Assembly: GCF_946477935.1 (NCBI RefSeq)
Contig: NZ_CAMLAC010000001.1
Coordinates: forward strand, 1 to 64,000
Direction of reading: 5' to 3'
DNA: 64,000 nucleotides
Source of the DNA: an uncultured Sphingomonas sp.
Lineage (GTDB): Bacteria > Pseudomonadota > Alphaproteobacteria > Sphingomonadales > Sphingomonadaceae
The position numbers and the translations under genes were made by a program. Shown piece by piece: positions 34,227-43,958 of the stretch; positions within the stretch are counted from its first letter, which is position 1, and each line of letters opens with the position of its first letter. The notes below the pieces were generated by a model. It ran no database searches and was not told the origin of the DNA. It was given only the letters and a program-made list of their open reading frames with translations.

Positions 34227-34679
34227 ATGATGAAGAATGGTGTTCGTGGCGCCGTCGCCGCCTTGCTAATGACCATCCCAGCGGTCGCATCGGCCGCGGC
34301 CGACATCGCCATGCACCGCGATCCGGGTTGCGGCTGTTGCGAGAAATGGGCGGCGCAGGTGCGTCAGCAGTTCGGCCGCAAGGTCCAGATCATCGACGAT
34401 GATCGCCGTGAGGTGCTGCAGCGTAAGATCGGCCTGCCCGCTGACCTCGCGTCCTGCCATACCGCGATCATCGACGGCATCGCGTTTGAGGGACATGTCC
34501 CGATCGCAGACATGAAGCGCGCGCTGGCCCAGCATCCTAAAGGCGTGCGCGGCTTGGCCGTGGCCGGAATGCCGATGGGCTCACCGGGCATGGAGGTTCC
34601 CGGCATGAGAACCCAGCCCTATGACGTCATTGCGTTCGGTGCCGCTGGCCGGCGTGTCTTTGCTAGCCACGGCGCCTAA
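34227..34679 (+). CDS. DUF411 family periplasmic protein
   Basis: A 150-residue secreted protein. The mature N-terminus contains HRDPGCGCCEKWAAQV, the DUF411 Cys motif (CxCC), and a further Cys lies in ASCHTAI. GHVPIADMKR and GLAVAGMPMGSPGME are conserved family blocks, the latter Met-rich. DUF411 proteins are found with copper resistance genes and probably bind copper. ATG ATG at 34227/34230 follows AGGAG. It is separated from DUF305 by a strong stem-loop. Confidence 0.88.
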   Translation: MMKNGVRGAVAALLMTIPAVASAAADIAMHRDPGCGCCEKWAAQVRQQFGRKVQIIDDDRREVLQRKIGLPADLASCHTAIIDGIAFEGHVPIADMKRALAQHPKGVRGLAVAGMPMGSPGMEVPGMRTQPYDVIAFGAAGRRVFASHGA

Positions 34680-34792
34680 ACGACAGGTTGTCTTGTGAGC
34701 GGCAAATCTTCCCCGGCGCTTCATGCCGGCACTACGGCACCCGGCAAACCACCCGTATTGACCTCGGCGTTGACAATTGGGATAGTATCCGG

Positions 34793-35149
34793 GTGTTGAA
34801 AGCTCGTCTTTCTCTCTTGCTTCTTGTTGGAGCGTTGCTTGGCCTTTTGGGCCAAGGAATTGCGTATGCGGCCGGCCCATCGCTCTCACCCAAGATGGCG
34901 ATGAGCCATGTCACCCCATCCCGCATGGATTGCGCGGGTATGGCGACCCCGGATCCGTCATCGGAACACCCATGCAAAGGACTGACGCTGGCGTGTATCG
35001 CCCAAATGGGATGCGTTGTTCCCATGACGTTTGAGGAGCCGGCAAGAGTGCTGAAGCGCTCGATCGCATCTCAAATCGTTATCTGGCCTGCCAGCCGGGC
35101 ACTTGCCGGCCTCAACGTCGCTCCCGAGCCCGAACCGCCTACCGTTTGA
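34793..35149 (+). CDS. Small secreted or membrane protein, DUF2946-like
   Basis: A 118-residue hypothetical protein starting at GTG 34793 (or TTG 34796). The N-terminus is a hydrophobic signal or anchor. The mature part has an Asp/Cys/Met stretch (MDCAGMATPDPS, HPCKGLTLACIAQMGC) with four Cys, resembling small DUF2946-type proteins seen in copper clusters. An upstream TTGACC with a 19-bp gap to TAGTAT could be a promoter but has no dyad. Function unknown. Confidence 0.6.
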   Translation: MLKARLSLLLLVGALLGLLGQGIAYAAGPSLSPKMAMSHVTPSRMDCAGMATPDPSSEHPCKGLTLACIAQMGCVVPMTFEEPARVLKRSIASQIVIWPASRALAGLNVAPEPEPPTV

Positions 35150-35231
35150 TCGAGTCAAGCCGTGTCAGGCTGCAGCCGTTCGCCGGTTGCGGCTCTGCCG
35201 ATTTTAAATCTCGATCAAATTGGAAAGTGAC

Positions 35232-35483
35232 ATGAAAACGTTCATCTTGGCGGTATTTGCCGCTAGCCTCGCCGCGTCGGCAGCGACGGCGGCCACATCT
35301 GAAAATAAAAGCAATGGTCATTGGGAGTGGCGTTCCAATTACCAGCCGGGCCCGCGGGCGCCGCTTCAAGCCCCACGTCGCGTATGGGTTACGGACGTTC
35401 CCCAGTCGAGCGCCTGCGTGTGCCCGATGATGGAACGCGGTCGCGACGCCTGCATGTCAATGAAGGGCGGCCAGTCAACTTAA
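35232..35483 (+). CDS. Small secreted protein of unknown function
   Basis: An 83-residue protein. A signal peptide (MKTFILAVFAASLAASAATA) precedes a short mature part rich in Trp, Pro and Arg, ending in a Cys/Met region (ACVCPMMERGRDACMSM) that could bind metal. ATG 35232 is preferred to the earlier in-frame ATG at 35220, since it begins a clean signal peptide. It is followed by a strong terminator-like hairpin. I know no family name. Confidence 0.6.
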   Translation: MKTFILAVFAASLAASAATAATSENKSNGHWEWRSNYQPGPRAPLQAPRRVWVTDVPQSSACVCPMMERGRDACMSMKGGQST

Positions 35484-35503
35484 GCTGGCGAGCCTGAACA
35501 GGT

Positions 35504-35535
35504 GCCGGGCTCCGATCAACCATTTGGAGCCCGGC
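35504..35535 (+). terminator. Stem-loop terminator before cusCBA
   Basis: GCCGGGCTCC and GGAGCCCGGC form a perfect 10-bp stem with a 12-nt loop, 20 bp after the stop of the small secreted protein and 30 bp before the TolC-family gene. The following sequence, CATCATTATG, is only modestly T-rich. Confidence 0.72.
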
Positions 35536-35564
35536 CATCATTATGACATGAAGGGACTAGAGGG

Positions 35565-36794
35565 ATGCGCGCATCCATGATGCTCGCGGTCGCCGCGCTC
35601 ACGACGAGCGCCGCGCACGCGCAGACACTTACCTATGACCAAGCGCTGCGCGATGCGGTTGCCAACGCCCCGGGAGCGGTTGCCGGTCGCGCGGGGGTCA
35701 GCGCCGCCCAAGCCGATGCACGTGCGGCGGGAAGCCTTCCGGACCCCCGTGTGTCGATCGGAATCGAGAATTATCCTGTCTCTGGGCCACCCGCCTTCTC
35801 CCTATCCAGAGACGACATGACGATGGGGCGTGTCGGTTTCCAACAGGACCTACCCAACCTTGCCAAGCGTCATGCCGCGCAAGCGCAGGCACGCGCCGTG
35901 ATCGCAACGGCAGAAGCATCGCAAGCGACCAAGCTCCGGGAGGTGCGATTGGGAGCGGGGCAGGCATGGATCGACCTTGCTTATGCCGAGCGTCGACTAG
36001 CTGCCCTCGACACCGTTCTGCTATTCCTTCGATCTCTCCCTTCCGCTGCGCGGGCCGCCGTGACGACCGGTTCGGTCCGCCCTGGTCAGACACTGACGAC
36101 CGATCAGGAGATCGCGGCACTCGACGACCGCCGCGACGAGTTGATGGCCGCCGTTGCGCGCGCCCGCGCGATGCTGGCTCGCTGGACCGGCGTATCGGCG
36201 CCCGAGATTGCCGGCGATATGCCCGCGATCGATCTGGCTCCGGCGCGGCTGCGGGACGCGCTCAGCCTTCACTCCGACATGGTTCTCGCCGAGGCCGGTA
36301 TTCAGCGCGCCCAGGCCGACGTGGATGCGGCGCGAGCGGAGAAGCGACCCGATTGGGGGGTAGAGGTAGCTTATCAACGCCGTGACCCCCGGTATGGCGA
36401 CATGGTGTCGGCGGGAGTTTCGATGAGCCTGCCGCTGTTCGCTCGATCGCGTCAGAACCCGCGCATCGAAGCCCGCAAATCCGCACAGGCGCAGGCCGAG
36501 GCCGCGCGCGAAGAAACCCGGCGCACATTGGCAGCCGATCTGGAGGCCGCGCTGGCGGACCACCAAATGCATCACAGCCAATGGCAGCGCGCGCGCGACG
36601 TGCTCCTTCCGCTCGCTCGGAAGCGAGCCGATCTGGAGATAGCGAGCTACTCTGCCGGTCGCGCGAGTCTTGCGGATGCCATCGAAGCCAAGACCGCGCT
36701 CGCCGACGCCGAGCTGACCGTGCTCGACCGTGAGGCGCTCGTCGCCGCAGACTCTGTCCGCCTCACCATTACCTTCGGGAGCGCCGATCGATGA
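35565..36794 (+). CDS. cusC: CusC-like outer-membrane efflux protein (TolC family)
   Basis: A 409-residue TolC-family protein. The signal peptide ends AAHAQ. It has two helical repeats of outer-membrane factors: TYDQALRDAVANAPGAVAGRAGVSAAQADARAAGSLPDPRVSIGIENYP is the conserved first-repeat start, and the C-terminal repeat is ASYSAGRASLADAIEAKTALADAE. It overlaps the membrane fusion gene by ATGA. Its ATG is preceded by GAGGGATG, which serves as ribosome site and not as an ECF promoter (no GCGTA 13 nt on). Confidence 0.87.
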   Translation: MRASMMLAVAALTTSAAHAQTLTYDQALRDAVANAPGAVAGRAGVSAAQADARAAGSLPDPRVSIGIENYPVSGPPAFSLSRDDMTMGRVGFQQDLPNLAKRHAAQAQARAVIATAEASQATKLREVRLGAGQAWIDLAYAERRLAALDTVLLFLRSLPSAARAAVTTGSVRPGQTLTTDQEIAALDDRRDELMAAVARARAMLARWTGVSAPEIAGDMPAIDLAPARLRDALSLHSDMVLAEAGIQRAQADVDAARAEKRPDWGVEVAYQRRDPRYGDMVSAGVSMSLPLFARSRQNPRIEARKSAQAQAEAAREETRRTLAADLEAALADHQMHHSQWQRARDVLLPLARKRADLEIASYSAGRASLADAIEAKTALADAELTVLDREALVAADSVRLTITFGSADR

Positions 36795-38290
36795 GCGACA
36801 CTACCATTACCCGCGCCCGCCTTGTCACCGCGGTAAGCGCGCTGGTGCTGGTCGCAGGGGGCGTGGGCTTCGGGCTCGCGAAACTTGGCACGTCCTCGGC
36901 TGCCGATCAAACGGCATCCCCAGCCCCGCAGAAGAAGATCCTCTACTGGTATGATCCGATGATCCCGGGGGAGCGGCACGACGGCCCGGGTCTCTCGTCG
37001 ATGGGGATGAAACTGATCCCCCGCTATGCCGACGAGGGCGCAGGCGGTAGCGCCGCACCGGGCGTAGCGATCGATCCGGCCAGCCTCCAGCGGCTCGGCG
37101 CGCGGATCGTCACGGTCGAACGCGGATCGTTGTCAAACTCGGCCTCGGCAACCGGCAGCATCGAGTTCAATGACCGCAACGTTGCGGTCGTGCAGGCACG
37201 CAGCGGCGGCTTCGTTCAGCGCGTCTATGCGCGCGCGCCAGGCGATGTCGTGCCGGCAGGCGCCCCGCTCGCCGATATCCTTGTGCCCGAATGGGCGGGC
37301 GCGCAGGCGGAGTATCTCGCCGTGCGCCGCACCGGGGATGCCGGGCTCACGCGGGCGGCACGAGAGCGCCTGTTGCTTCTCGGGATGCCCGCCGGATCGA
37401 TTGCATCGGCGGAGTGGCGCGGCCGACCGCAAGGTGTGACGACGATCAGCACGCCCGTGGGGGGCGTCATCAAGACGCTCGGCGTCCGACAGGGGATGAC
37501 GGTCGCGCAAGGACAGACACTGGCGGAGGTGAACGGCCTCGCCACCGTGTGGCTGAACGCGGCTGTCCCTGAGGCCCTCGCAGGAAACCTGCGGATCGGC
37601 ACGCCCGTCATCGCCACGCTGGCGGCTTTCCCGGGCGAAAGCTTCAGGGGCCGCATCGCTGCGATCCTGCCCCAGGCCGAGGCAGCGAGCCGCACGCTCA
37701 CAATCCGCGTCGAGCTCCCCAACCGTGCCGGCCGGTTGCGCCCCGGTATGTTCGCCAGCGTGGCGCTCGACCAGGGGAGCCGCGATGCACTCCTTGTTCC
37801 GAGTGAGGCCGTGATCCGGACCGGCCGGCGCACACTCGTCATGTTGGCAGGGCCGGGTGGACGCTTTCGACCCGCCGAGGTTCGCACTGGCGCAGAAGGC
37901 GGCGGCAAAACCGAGATAGTCGCCGGCCTGACCGAGGGTGAGAAGGTTGTCGCGTCGGGCCAGTTCCTGATCGACTCCGAAGCGAGCCTCGCTGGCCTCG
38001 ATGCGCGTCCGATTGGTGTCGAAGCGTCACCCGCAACAAAGCCGGCCGTGAAACCCACCGCGTCGATCTACGAGACGGTCGGCAGCATCGAGGCGATCGA
38101 TCGCAGTTCCGTCACCCTGTCCCATCAGCCCGTTCCGGCGATCGGCTGGCCGGCCATGACAATGACGTTCCGCGTCGCCGATCCCGCGTTGGTGCGTGGG
38201 TATCGCAAGGGTGAGCGGGTGCGGTTCGGCTTTGATCAACCCGCCGATGGTCCAACGCTGCGCCGCATGACGCGCGAGGCTGGGCGATGA
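36791..38290 (+). CDS. cusB: CusB-like membrane fusion protein with C-terminal CusF-like domain
   Basis: A 499-residue adaptor. After one N-terminal TM/signal segment comes a metal-binding domain typical of CusB ([30 protein letters not shown]), then the barrel-sandwich, helical and beta-barrel parts ([42 protein letters not shown]). The last 75 residues form a CusF-like OB domain with [10 protein letters not shown], the Trp/Met copper site. A free CusF of the same type is encoded after cusA. It overlaps cusC and cusA by ATGA. Confidence 0.92.
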   Translation: MSDTTITRARLVTAVSALVLVAGGVGFGLAKLGTSSAADQTASPAPQKKILYWYDPMIPGERHDGPGLSSMGMKLIPRYADEGAGGSAAPGVAIDPASLQRLGARIVTVERGSLSNSASATGSIEFNDRNVAVVQARSGGFVQRVYARAPGDVVPAGAPLADILVPEWAGAQAEYLAVRRTGDAGLTRAARERLLLLGMPAGSIASAEWRGRPQGVTTISTPVGGVIKTLGVRQGMTVAQGQTLAEVNGLATVWLNAAVPEALAGNLRIGTPVIATLAAFPGESFRGRIAAILPQAEAASRTLTIRVELPNRAGRLRPGMFASVALDQGSRDALLVPSEAVIRTGRRTLVMLAGPGGRFRPAEVRTGAEGGGKTEIVAGLTEGEKVVASGQFLIDSEASLAGLDARPIGVEASPATKPAVKPTASIYETVGSIEAIDRSSVTLSHQPVPAIGWPAMTMTFRVADPALVRGYRKGERVRFGFDQPADGPTLRRMTREAGR

Positions 38291-41200
38291 TTGCCGCGAT
38301 CATCCGCTGGTCGGTCGCGAACCGCTTCCTCGTCGTCCTGGCGGCCATCGCGCTCGCCATGGCCGGGGTGTTCGCAATGCGTGCCACCCCCGTCGATGCG
38401 CTCCCCGACCTGTCCGACACGCAGGTCATCATCCGCACGAGCTGGCCGGGCCAAGCCCCGCAGATCGTCGAGAACCAGGTGACGTATCCGCTCACCACGA
38501 CGATGCTGTCCGTGCCTGGCGCGAAAACCGTGCGCGGCTATTCGTTCTTCGGCGACAGCTACGTCTATGTCCTCTTCGAGGATGGGACCGACCTCTATTG
38601 GGCGCGCTCACGCGTGCTGGAGTATCTGAGCCAGGTGCAGGGACGGCTTCCCCAAGGCGCGCAGGCCGCGCTGGGTCCTGATGCGACGGGGGTCGGCTGG
38701 GTCTATGAATACACGCTGTTGGACCGCACCGGCCGCCGTGACCTGTCGCAGCTCCGATCCTTGCAGGACTGGTTCCTACGTTATGAACTGAAAACGCTGC
38801 CCGGCGTTGCGGAGGTGGCGAGCATCGGCGGAATGGTGAAGCAATATCAGGTGCTGCTCGACCCGACGCGGCTCGCCGCATTCGGTGTCACGCACACTCA
38901 GGCCGTCGATGCCATTCGCCGCGCCAATCAGGAGGCCGGCGGGTCCGTCCTCGAGCTGGGCGAAGCCGAATATATGGTGCGCGCGCCAGGTTACTTGCGC
39001 ACCGTCGACGATTTCCGCGCGATCCCGCTCAAGGTCGCCGGTGCCGGCGTCCCCGTTACCTTGGGCGACGTCGCGTCGATCCAGATCGGCCCCGAGATGC
39101 GCCGCGGCATCGCCGAGCTGAACGGCGAAGGCGAGGTCGCGGGCGGAGTCGTCATCCTGCGTCAGGGCAAGAATGCACGGCAGACGATCGAAGCCGTCAA
39201 GGCCAAGCTCGCGGAACTGAAAGCGAGCCTTCCCCCCGGCGTCGAGATCGTCACCACCTATGACCGCTCGCAATTGATCGACCGCGCGGTGGAGAATTTG
39301 ACGGGCAAGCTGATCGAGGAGTTCGTCGTCGTCGCGATCATCTGCGGGTTGTTTCTGTGGCATGTCCGGTCTGCGCTGGTCGCGATCGTCACCTTGCCTC
39401 TGGGGGTGCTCGCGGCCTTGCTCGTCATGCGTGTGCAGGGGGTGAACGCCAACATCATGTCTTTGGGCGGTATCGCCATCGCGATCGGCGCGATGGTCGA
39501 TGCCGCGATCGTGATGATCGAGAACGCGCACAAGCGGATCGAGCGATGGGAACACGACCATCCGGGCGTGGCGCTGGCGGGCGAGGAACGCTGGCGCGTC
39601 ATCACCGAGGCCGCGGCCGAGGTCGGGCCGGCGCTGTTCTTCAGCCTCGTCATCATCACGCTGTCGTTCGTGCCGGTGTTCACGCTCGAAGCGCAGGAGG
39701 GACGGCTGTTCGCCCCGCTCGCCTTCACCAAGAGCTATGCGATGGCGGCAGCGGCGATCCTGTCGGTAACGCTCGTGCCGGTCCTGATGGGATGGCTGAT
39801 CCGGGGACGCATTCCGGCCGAGAACGACAACATTATCAACCGCGTGCTCACCCGTGCCTATCGCCCGGCGCTCGACCGCGTGTTGGCGCGGCCTTGGGCG
39901 GCGATCGGCATCGCCGCCCTGGTACTGGCGACGACGGCATGGCCGCTGACCCGATTGGGTGGCGAGTTCATCCCGACGATGGATGAGGGCGATCTGCTCT
40001 ACATGCCGTCCGCGCTTCCCGGCCTTTCGGCCGCGAGCGCCTCGGCCCTGCTCCAGCGCACAGACCGGCTGATAAAAACCGTTCCCGAGGTCAAAACCGT
40101 GTTCGGCAAAGCCGGGCGCGCCGAGACCGCGACCGACCCGGCACCGCTCGAGATGTTCGAGACGACCATCCAATTCAAGCCGCGCGATCAATGGCGCGCG
40201 GGGATGACGCCGGCAAAGCTGGTGGAGGAGCTGGACCGCACAGTGCGCGTGCCCGGCCTCACGAACGTATGGGTGCCTCCGATCCGCAATCGGATCGATA
40301 TGCTCGCGACCGGCATCAAGAGTCCCATCGGGGTGAAAGTGTCGGGGTCCAACCTCTCCGAGCTGGACCGCATCGCCGGCAGCATCGAACGTGTCGCCAG
40401 GACCGTGCCGGGCGTCAGCTCGGCATTGGCAGAACGGTTGACCGGAGGCCGCTATGTCGATGTCGATATCGATCGGGTGACCGCGGGGCGCTACGGTCTC
40501 AACATCGCCGATGTGCAGGAGATTGTGTCCGGCGCGATCGGCGGCGAGACGATCGGCCAGACGGTGGAGGGCCTTGCCCGCTACCCGATCAGCGTCCGCT
40601 ACCCCCGCGAGCTGCGTGACAGTCTGGAGGGACTGCGAACTCTCCCAATCGTCACCGCATCGGGTCAGCAGATCACACTCGGCACCGTCGCATCCGTGTC
40701 GATCGCGGAAGGTCCACCGATGCTCAAGACGGAAAATGGTCGACTCTCGACATGGGTCTATGTCGACGTGCGCGGGCGCGACCTGGCCTCCACGGTCGCC
40801 GATCTGCGCCGTGCTGTTGGCAAAGATGTTCGGCTCAGCCCCGGCGTCTCGATCGCCTATTCCGGACAATTCGAGTATCTGCAGCGTGCCGAGGCTCGGT
40901 TGATGCTCGTCGTGCCGGCGACACTCGCGATCATCTTCCTTCTCCTCTACCTTACCTTCGGTCGCCTCGACGAGGCGGCGCTTATCATGGGCACACTGCC
41001 CTTCGCGCTGACCGGCGGCATCTGGACATTATGGCTGCTCGGCTATGCGCAATCGGTCGCCACAGGTGTCGGGTTCATCGCGCTCGCCGGCGTGTCGGCG
41101 GAGTTCGGCGTCGTCATGCTGATCTACCTGAAACACGCATTGGCCGAGCGCGGGCCGTCACCGTCGGGCGAGCAAGTATCGGAAGCGATCAGGGAGGGCG

Positions 41201-41424
41201 CGCTGTTGCGGGTACGTCCCAAGGCGATGACCGTCGCTGTCATCGTCGCCGGGCTGTTCCCCGTGCTGATCGGGCATGGCGCCGGATCGGAGGTGATGAG
41301 CCGGATCGCCGCGCCGATGATCGGTGGAATGCTGACCGCCCCTTTCCTCTCCATGTTCATCCTGCCAGCCGCCTACTTGCTCTTGCGGCGGCGAGCTTCA
41401 ACCCGCCCCGAAAGGAAGATCTGA
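38287..41424 (+). CDS. cusA: CusA-type RND copper/silver efflux pump
   Basis: A 1045-residue RND pump of the heavy-metal group. The TM4 region reads [20 protein letters not shown], the Cu/Ag (CusA) variant, in contrast to the DFG-VDGAV form of the CzcA at 6139. The periplasmic Met cluster and the C-terminal TM region ([20 protein letters not shown]) are as in CusA. It overlaps cusB by ATGA and cusF by one base (TGATG). It moves Cu(I)/Ag(I) from the periplasm or inner membrane outwards with CusB and CusC. Confidence 0.94.
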   Translation: MIAAIIRWSVANRFLVVLAAIALAMAGVFAMRATPVDALPDLSDTQVIIRTSWPGQAPQIVENQVTYPLTTTMLSVPGAKTVRGYSFFGDSYVYVLFEDGTDLYWARSRVLEYLSQVQGRLPQGAQAALGPDATGVGWVYEYTLLDRTGRRDLSQLRSLQDWFLRYELKTLPGVAEVASIGGMVKQYQVLLDPTRLAAFGVTHTQAVDAIRRANQEAGGSVLELGEAEYMVRAPGYLRTVDDFRAIPLKVAGAGVPVTLGDVASIQIGPEMRRGIAELNGEGEVAGGVVILRQGKNARQTIEAVKAKLAELKASLPPGVEIVTTYDRSQLIDRAVENLTGKLIEEFVVVAIICGLFLWHVRSALVAIVTLPLGVLAALLVMRVQGVNANIMSLGGIAIAIGAMVDAAIVMIENAHKRIERWEHDHPGVALAGEERWRVITEAAAEVGPALFFSLVIITLSFVPVFTLEAQEGRLFAPLAFTKSYAMAAAAILSVTLVPVLMGWLIRGRIPAENDNIINRVLTRAYRPALDRVLARPWAAIGIAALVLATTAWPLTRLGGEFIPTMDEGDLLYMPSALPGLSAASASALLQRTDRLIKTVPEVKTVFGKAGRAETATDPAPLEMFETTIQFKPRDQWRAGMTPAKLVEELDRTVRVPGLTNVWVPPIRNRIDMLATGIKSPIGVKVSGSNLSELDRIAGSIERVARTVPGVSSALAERLTGGRYVDVDIDRVTAGRYGLNIADVQEIVSGAIGGETIGQTVEGLARYPISVRYPRELRDSLEGLRTLPIVTASGQQITLGTVASVSIAEGPPMLKTENGRLSTWVYVDVRGRDLASTVADLRRAVGKDVRLSPGVSIAYSGQFEYLQRAEARLMLVVPATLAIIFLLLYLTFGRLDEAALIMGTLPFALTGGIWTLWLLGYAQSVATGVGFIALAGVSAEFGVVMLIYLKHALAERGPSPSGEQVSEAIREGALLRVRPKAMTVAVIVAGLFPVLIGHGAGSEVMSRIAAPMIGGMLTAPFLSMFILPAAYLLLRRRASTRPERKI

Positions 41425-41750
41425 TGAAAGCCACTTTCTCCATGCGCGCCGCATTCATGCTACTAGTCACGCCGATCGCAGCGAGCGCTCTTGCTCAAGG
41501 CAGCAGGCCGGCTGCATCGGCTGTAAAATCCGGCAGCGGATCGGGGACGATCACTGCCGTCGACGCGAAAGGTGGAACCGTAACCATCAAGCACGGCCCG
41601 ATCCCGACGATCGGCTGGCCCGCAATGACGATGACCTTCCGGGCATCCCCCCCGACCCTGCTCAAGGGACTGCGGTCGGGGCAGCGGGTCGCATTCACCG
41701 CCAAGGCGAAGGGTATGACGGCAGAAGTTACGGCGATCAGCCCGCATTGA
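41424..41750 (+). CDS. cusF: CusF-like periplasmic copper chaperone
   Basis: A 108-residue secreted protein with signal peptide (ASALAQG). The mature part is a small OB-fold domain containing [12 protein letters not shown], the CusF metal site (Trp plus two Met), with His in TIKHGPIP as the further ligand. It hands Cu(I) or Ag(I) to the Cus pump. ATG 41424 overlaps the cusA stop (TGATG). The sequence closely resembles the C-terminal domain of the CusB-like protein, suggesting one arose from the other. Confidence 0.92.
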   Translation: MKATFSMRAAFMLLVTPIAASALAQGSRPAASAVKSGSGSGTITAVDAKGGTVTIKHGPIPTIGWPAMTMTFRASPPTLLKGLRSGQRVAFTAKAKGMTAEVTAISPH

Positions 41751-41771
41751 CGACGCGTGCCGACCTTCGCG

Positions 41772-42539
41772 TCAGTGCGCCATCGCCAGCACGGGCGGCG
41801 CAGCGATCATCCACAGCGCCATCGCGACCATCATCAGGTTTTCGGTGAGCGAGATGAAGCCGAGCGGCACGTTGCTGTCCCCGCCCACGCACGCGCATTT
41901 CAGCTCACGCTTGTCGATGTAGACGGCCTTGAACACCGACACCGCGCCGATCGTACCGATAACGAGCGCGACGGGCACCGACAGCCAGGTCAACGCGCCG
42001 GCTGCCATCAGGACGCCCGCCGCTCCTTCCGCGTAGGGATAGACATAGGAATAGGGCACCCAGCGCTTCGCGAGCAGATCGTAGTTGAGGAACATGCTCG
42101 AGAAGCTCTCGACGTTCTGGAGCTTGAGCATCGCCAGAGCGCACATCGAGAACGCGATGAACCATTCACCCGCCCGCACCGTGAAGGGCGTGCCGAGTAC
42201 CGCATAGCTGGCGGCGAGCGCCATCAGCGCCGTCATCGCGAACACGGCAATCACCGGGCGATAGGTGACGGCCTTGGGGTCGCGGACCATCTTGCCGAAG
42301 AAGCGGCGCAGATCGTCATAGCCGCCGACCCGCTCCCCGGCGATAAAGATCTGCGGGGTCGTCTTGACGCCGTGCTTCGCCTTGAAAGCGTCGGTTTCTT
42401 CCCGCGTCATCAGCCAATGGTCATCGACCGCATAGCCTTCCCGGCGCAGAAGATCCTTCGCCTTCAGCCCGAAAGGGCAGGTATGTTCCGGCATCACCAT
42501 CCGGTAGATCGTCGCCTGTTTGGCGGGGGCGCTCGCCAT
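41772..42539 (-). CDS. Glutaredoxin-MauE/DoxX-like membrane fusion protein
   Basis: A 255-residue fusion. The N-terminal 80 residues are glutaredoxin-like with HTCPFGLKAKDLL (single active-site Cys pattern CPFG) and TTPQIFIAGERVGGYDDL, the cis-Pro and glutathione-binding part. The C-terminal half has four TM segments of the MauE/DoxX-like redox family, with a CAC pair (LKCACVGGDS) in a loop. Likely role: reducing envelope or metal thiolates at the membrane. It is divergent from a MerR-family gene with a near-perfect mer operator between them. It converges with cusF, 21 bp away. Confidence 0.85.
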   Translation of the reverse strand: MASAPAKQATIYRMVMPEHTCPFGLKAKDLLRREGYAVDDHWLMTREETDAFKAKHGVKTTPQIFIAGERVGGYDDLRRFFGKMVRDPKAVTYRPVIAVFAMTALMALAASYAVLGTPFTVRAGEWFIAFSMCALAMLKLQNVESFSSMFLNYDLLAKRWVPYSYVYPYAEGAAGVLMAAGALTWLSVPVALVIGTIGAVSVFKAVYIDKRELKCACVGGDSNVPLGFISLTENLMMVAMALWMIAAPPVLAMAH

Positions 42540-42568
42540 GCCGCTTCTCCAATATCCTCGCCCCGCCT

Positions 42569-42599
42569 ATATAGGGTCCGTACCATAGTACGGAGTCAA
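42569..42599 (-). promoter_or_regulatory. mer-type operator/promoter of the glutaredoxin-MauE gene
   Basis: Minus strand: -35 TTGACT, 19-bp spacer, -10 CTATAT. The spacer holds the perfect dyad CCGTAC-TATG-GTACGG, nearly the Tn501 mer operator. The regulator gene is divergent and starts 4 bp beyond. Confidence 0.85.
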
Positions 42600-42602
42600 G
42601 GC

Positions 42603-43007
42603 ATGACCGGCATGACGATCGCGGCGCTCGCGCGCGAGGGCGGCGTCGGCGTCGAAACGGTGCGCTACTATCAGCGTCGCGGTTTGCTGGACGAGCCAGA
42701 CCGGCCGACCGGGGCTGGCGCCGGAGGCGGCATCCGGCGCTACGGCACCGATGACGCCCGCCGCCTTCGCTTCATCCGCTCGGCGCAGGCAGCCGGTTTC
42801 ACGCTCGAGCAGATCGGTGAGCTTCTGGCGCTGGATGCGACCGACGATCGCGCCCGCGCGCGCCAGCTCGCGGGCGAGCGCATTGCCGAACTGGATGCGA
42901 AGATCGAGGAGCTTGAGCGGGTGCGCGCCTCGCTTCGCCGGCTCGCACATGAATGCGGGTCAGGAGCGGAGGGACCATGCCCGATCCTGACCGCCTTCGA
43001 GGGCTAG
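42603..43007 (+). CDS. MerR family regulator (CueR-like Cys loop)
   Basis: A 134-residue regulator with the MerR winged helix (GVETVRYYQRRGLLDEPDRP, then GGGIRRYG). The sensor loop ECGSGAEGPC has 7 residues between the Cys, as in CueR, and the Cys that Hg and divalent sensors carry in the middle of the protein is missing (LDATDDRAR). Yet its probable operator is of the Hg-MerR type. Either ATG 42603 or 42612 is possible. It controls the divergent glutaredoxin-MauE gene. Its stop overlaps the convergent CDF gene by 4 bp. Confidence 0.87.
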   Translation: MTGMTIAALAREGGVGVETVRYYQRRGLLDEPDRPTGAGAGGGIRRYGTDDARRLRFIRSAQAAGFTLEQIGELLALDATDDRARARQLAGERIAELDAKIEELERVRASLRRLAHECGSGAEGPCPILTAFEG

Positions 43008-43948
43008 CGGCACTCGACGGTCAGGTGCGCGATTTCATGAACCGGTGCGAGGCGGGCGCGGATATCGTCGCCGGTCACGCCCTGCCCGCCTACGACGCTG
43101 ACGATCGCGGCGTGGGCTTCCGGACCGACGCGCCAGACATGAAGATCGGTGATACGCGCGTCGCCTGGCGCCTCGACCAACTCGCGCACTTCCTCCTCTA
43201 CATGATGATCGGTCGCATCGAGCAACACGGACGCCGTGTCGCGCATCAGCGTCCATGACCAGCGCGCGATGACGATCGCACCGACGATGCCCATCACCGG
43301 ATCCATCCACACCCAGCCGAGATAGCGGCCCGCCAGCAGCGCGGCGATGGCGAGAACCGAGGTGAGCGCGTCGGCCAGGACATGGACATAGGCGGAGCGC
43401 ATGTTGTTGTCACCGCCATGCGCGCCGTGCGCATGCCCGTGCCCGTGATGGTGGTCATGCCCGTGATGATGGTCGTGCCCGTGATGGTGCCCGCCCGAGA
43501 GCAGGAAGGCGCAGGCGATGTTCACGCCCAGACCGACCACCGCGATGAGCGTCGCTTCCCCGAATGCGACCGTGATCGGCTGAAACAGGCGAAGGATGGA
43601 CTCGACACCGATCCCGAGCGCGATCAGGCCCAGCACCATCGCCGACGCGAACCCGGCCAGGTCGCCGACCTTGCCCGTGCCGAAGCTATAGGCCCGGCTG
43701 GAGGCATGGCGCTTGGCATAGGCGTAAGCGGCCGCGGCGACCCCGAGCGCGCCCGCGTGTGTCGCCATGTGAAAGCCATCGGCGAGCAGCGCCATCGAGC
43801 CGGTCAGATAACCGGCGATGATCTCCACCACCATCATCCCGGCGGTAAGCGCCACGACCCACAGGGTCCGGCGGGCATTGTCGTCGTGCGCCGCGCCCAG
43901 GAATACATGGTCGTGCGTGAAGGCGTCGATTTCGGGCAAAGCCGCCAT
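43004..43948 (-). CDS. dmeF: DmeF-like CDF cobalt/nickel exporter with His-rich loop
   Basis: A 314-residue cation diffusion facilitator. TM2 has LLADGFHMATHAGAL (CDF His/Asp site, with the DmeF-like HMxTH form) and TM5 LADALTSVLAI. A long His/Gly/Asp loop (GHHHGHDHHHGHDHHHGHGHAHG) lies between TM4 and TM5, and a C-terminal cytosolic domain follows (WRVGPEAHAAIVSVV). DmeF proteins export Co and Ni. It sits 10 bp after the RcnR-like regulator, giving the dmeRF arrangement, and its stop overlaps a MerR gene in convergent orientation. Confidence 0.88.
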   Translation of the reverse strand: MAALPEIDAFTHDHVFLGAAHDDNARRTLWVVALTAGMMVVEIIAGYLTGSMALLADGFHMATHAGALGVAAAAYAYAKRHASSRAYSFGTGKVGDLAGFASAMVLGLIALGIGVESILRLFQPITVAFGEATLIAVVGLGVNIACAFLLSGGHHHGHDHHHGHDHHHGHGHAHGAHGGDNNMRSAYVHVLADALTSVLAIAALLAGRYLGWVWMDPVMGIVGAIVIARWSWTLMRDTASVLLDATDHHVEEEVRELVEAPGDARITDLHVWRVGPEAHAAIVSVVGGQGVTGDDIRARLAPVHEIAHLTVECR

Positions 43949-43958
43949 GAAAAGCGTC

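Noticed and set aside
34763-34793. TTGACC-N19-TAGTAT as a MerR-type promoter before the small secreted protein gene
   Set aside because: Spacing fits, but the spacer has no dyad symmetry, unlike the other MerR-type sites.
35560-35566. GAGGGAT before cusC as a seventh ECF promoter
   Set aside because: No GCGTA follows after 13 nt; the sequence works as the ribosome site of ATG 35565.
38776-40869. 697-residue minus-strand ORF opposite cusA
   Set aside because: Antisense frame of a clear RND pump with no recognisable motif.
43443-43495. Repeated His codons as a CRISPR-like or tandem repeat array
   Set aside because: They encode the His-rich loop of the DmeF-like exporter; repeats are codon-level, without spacers.
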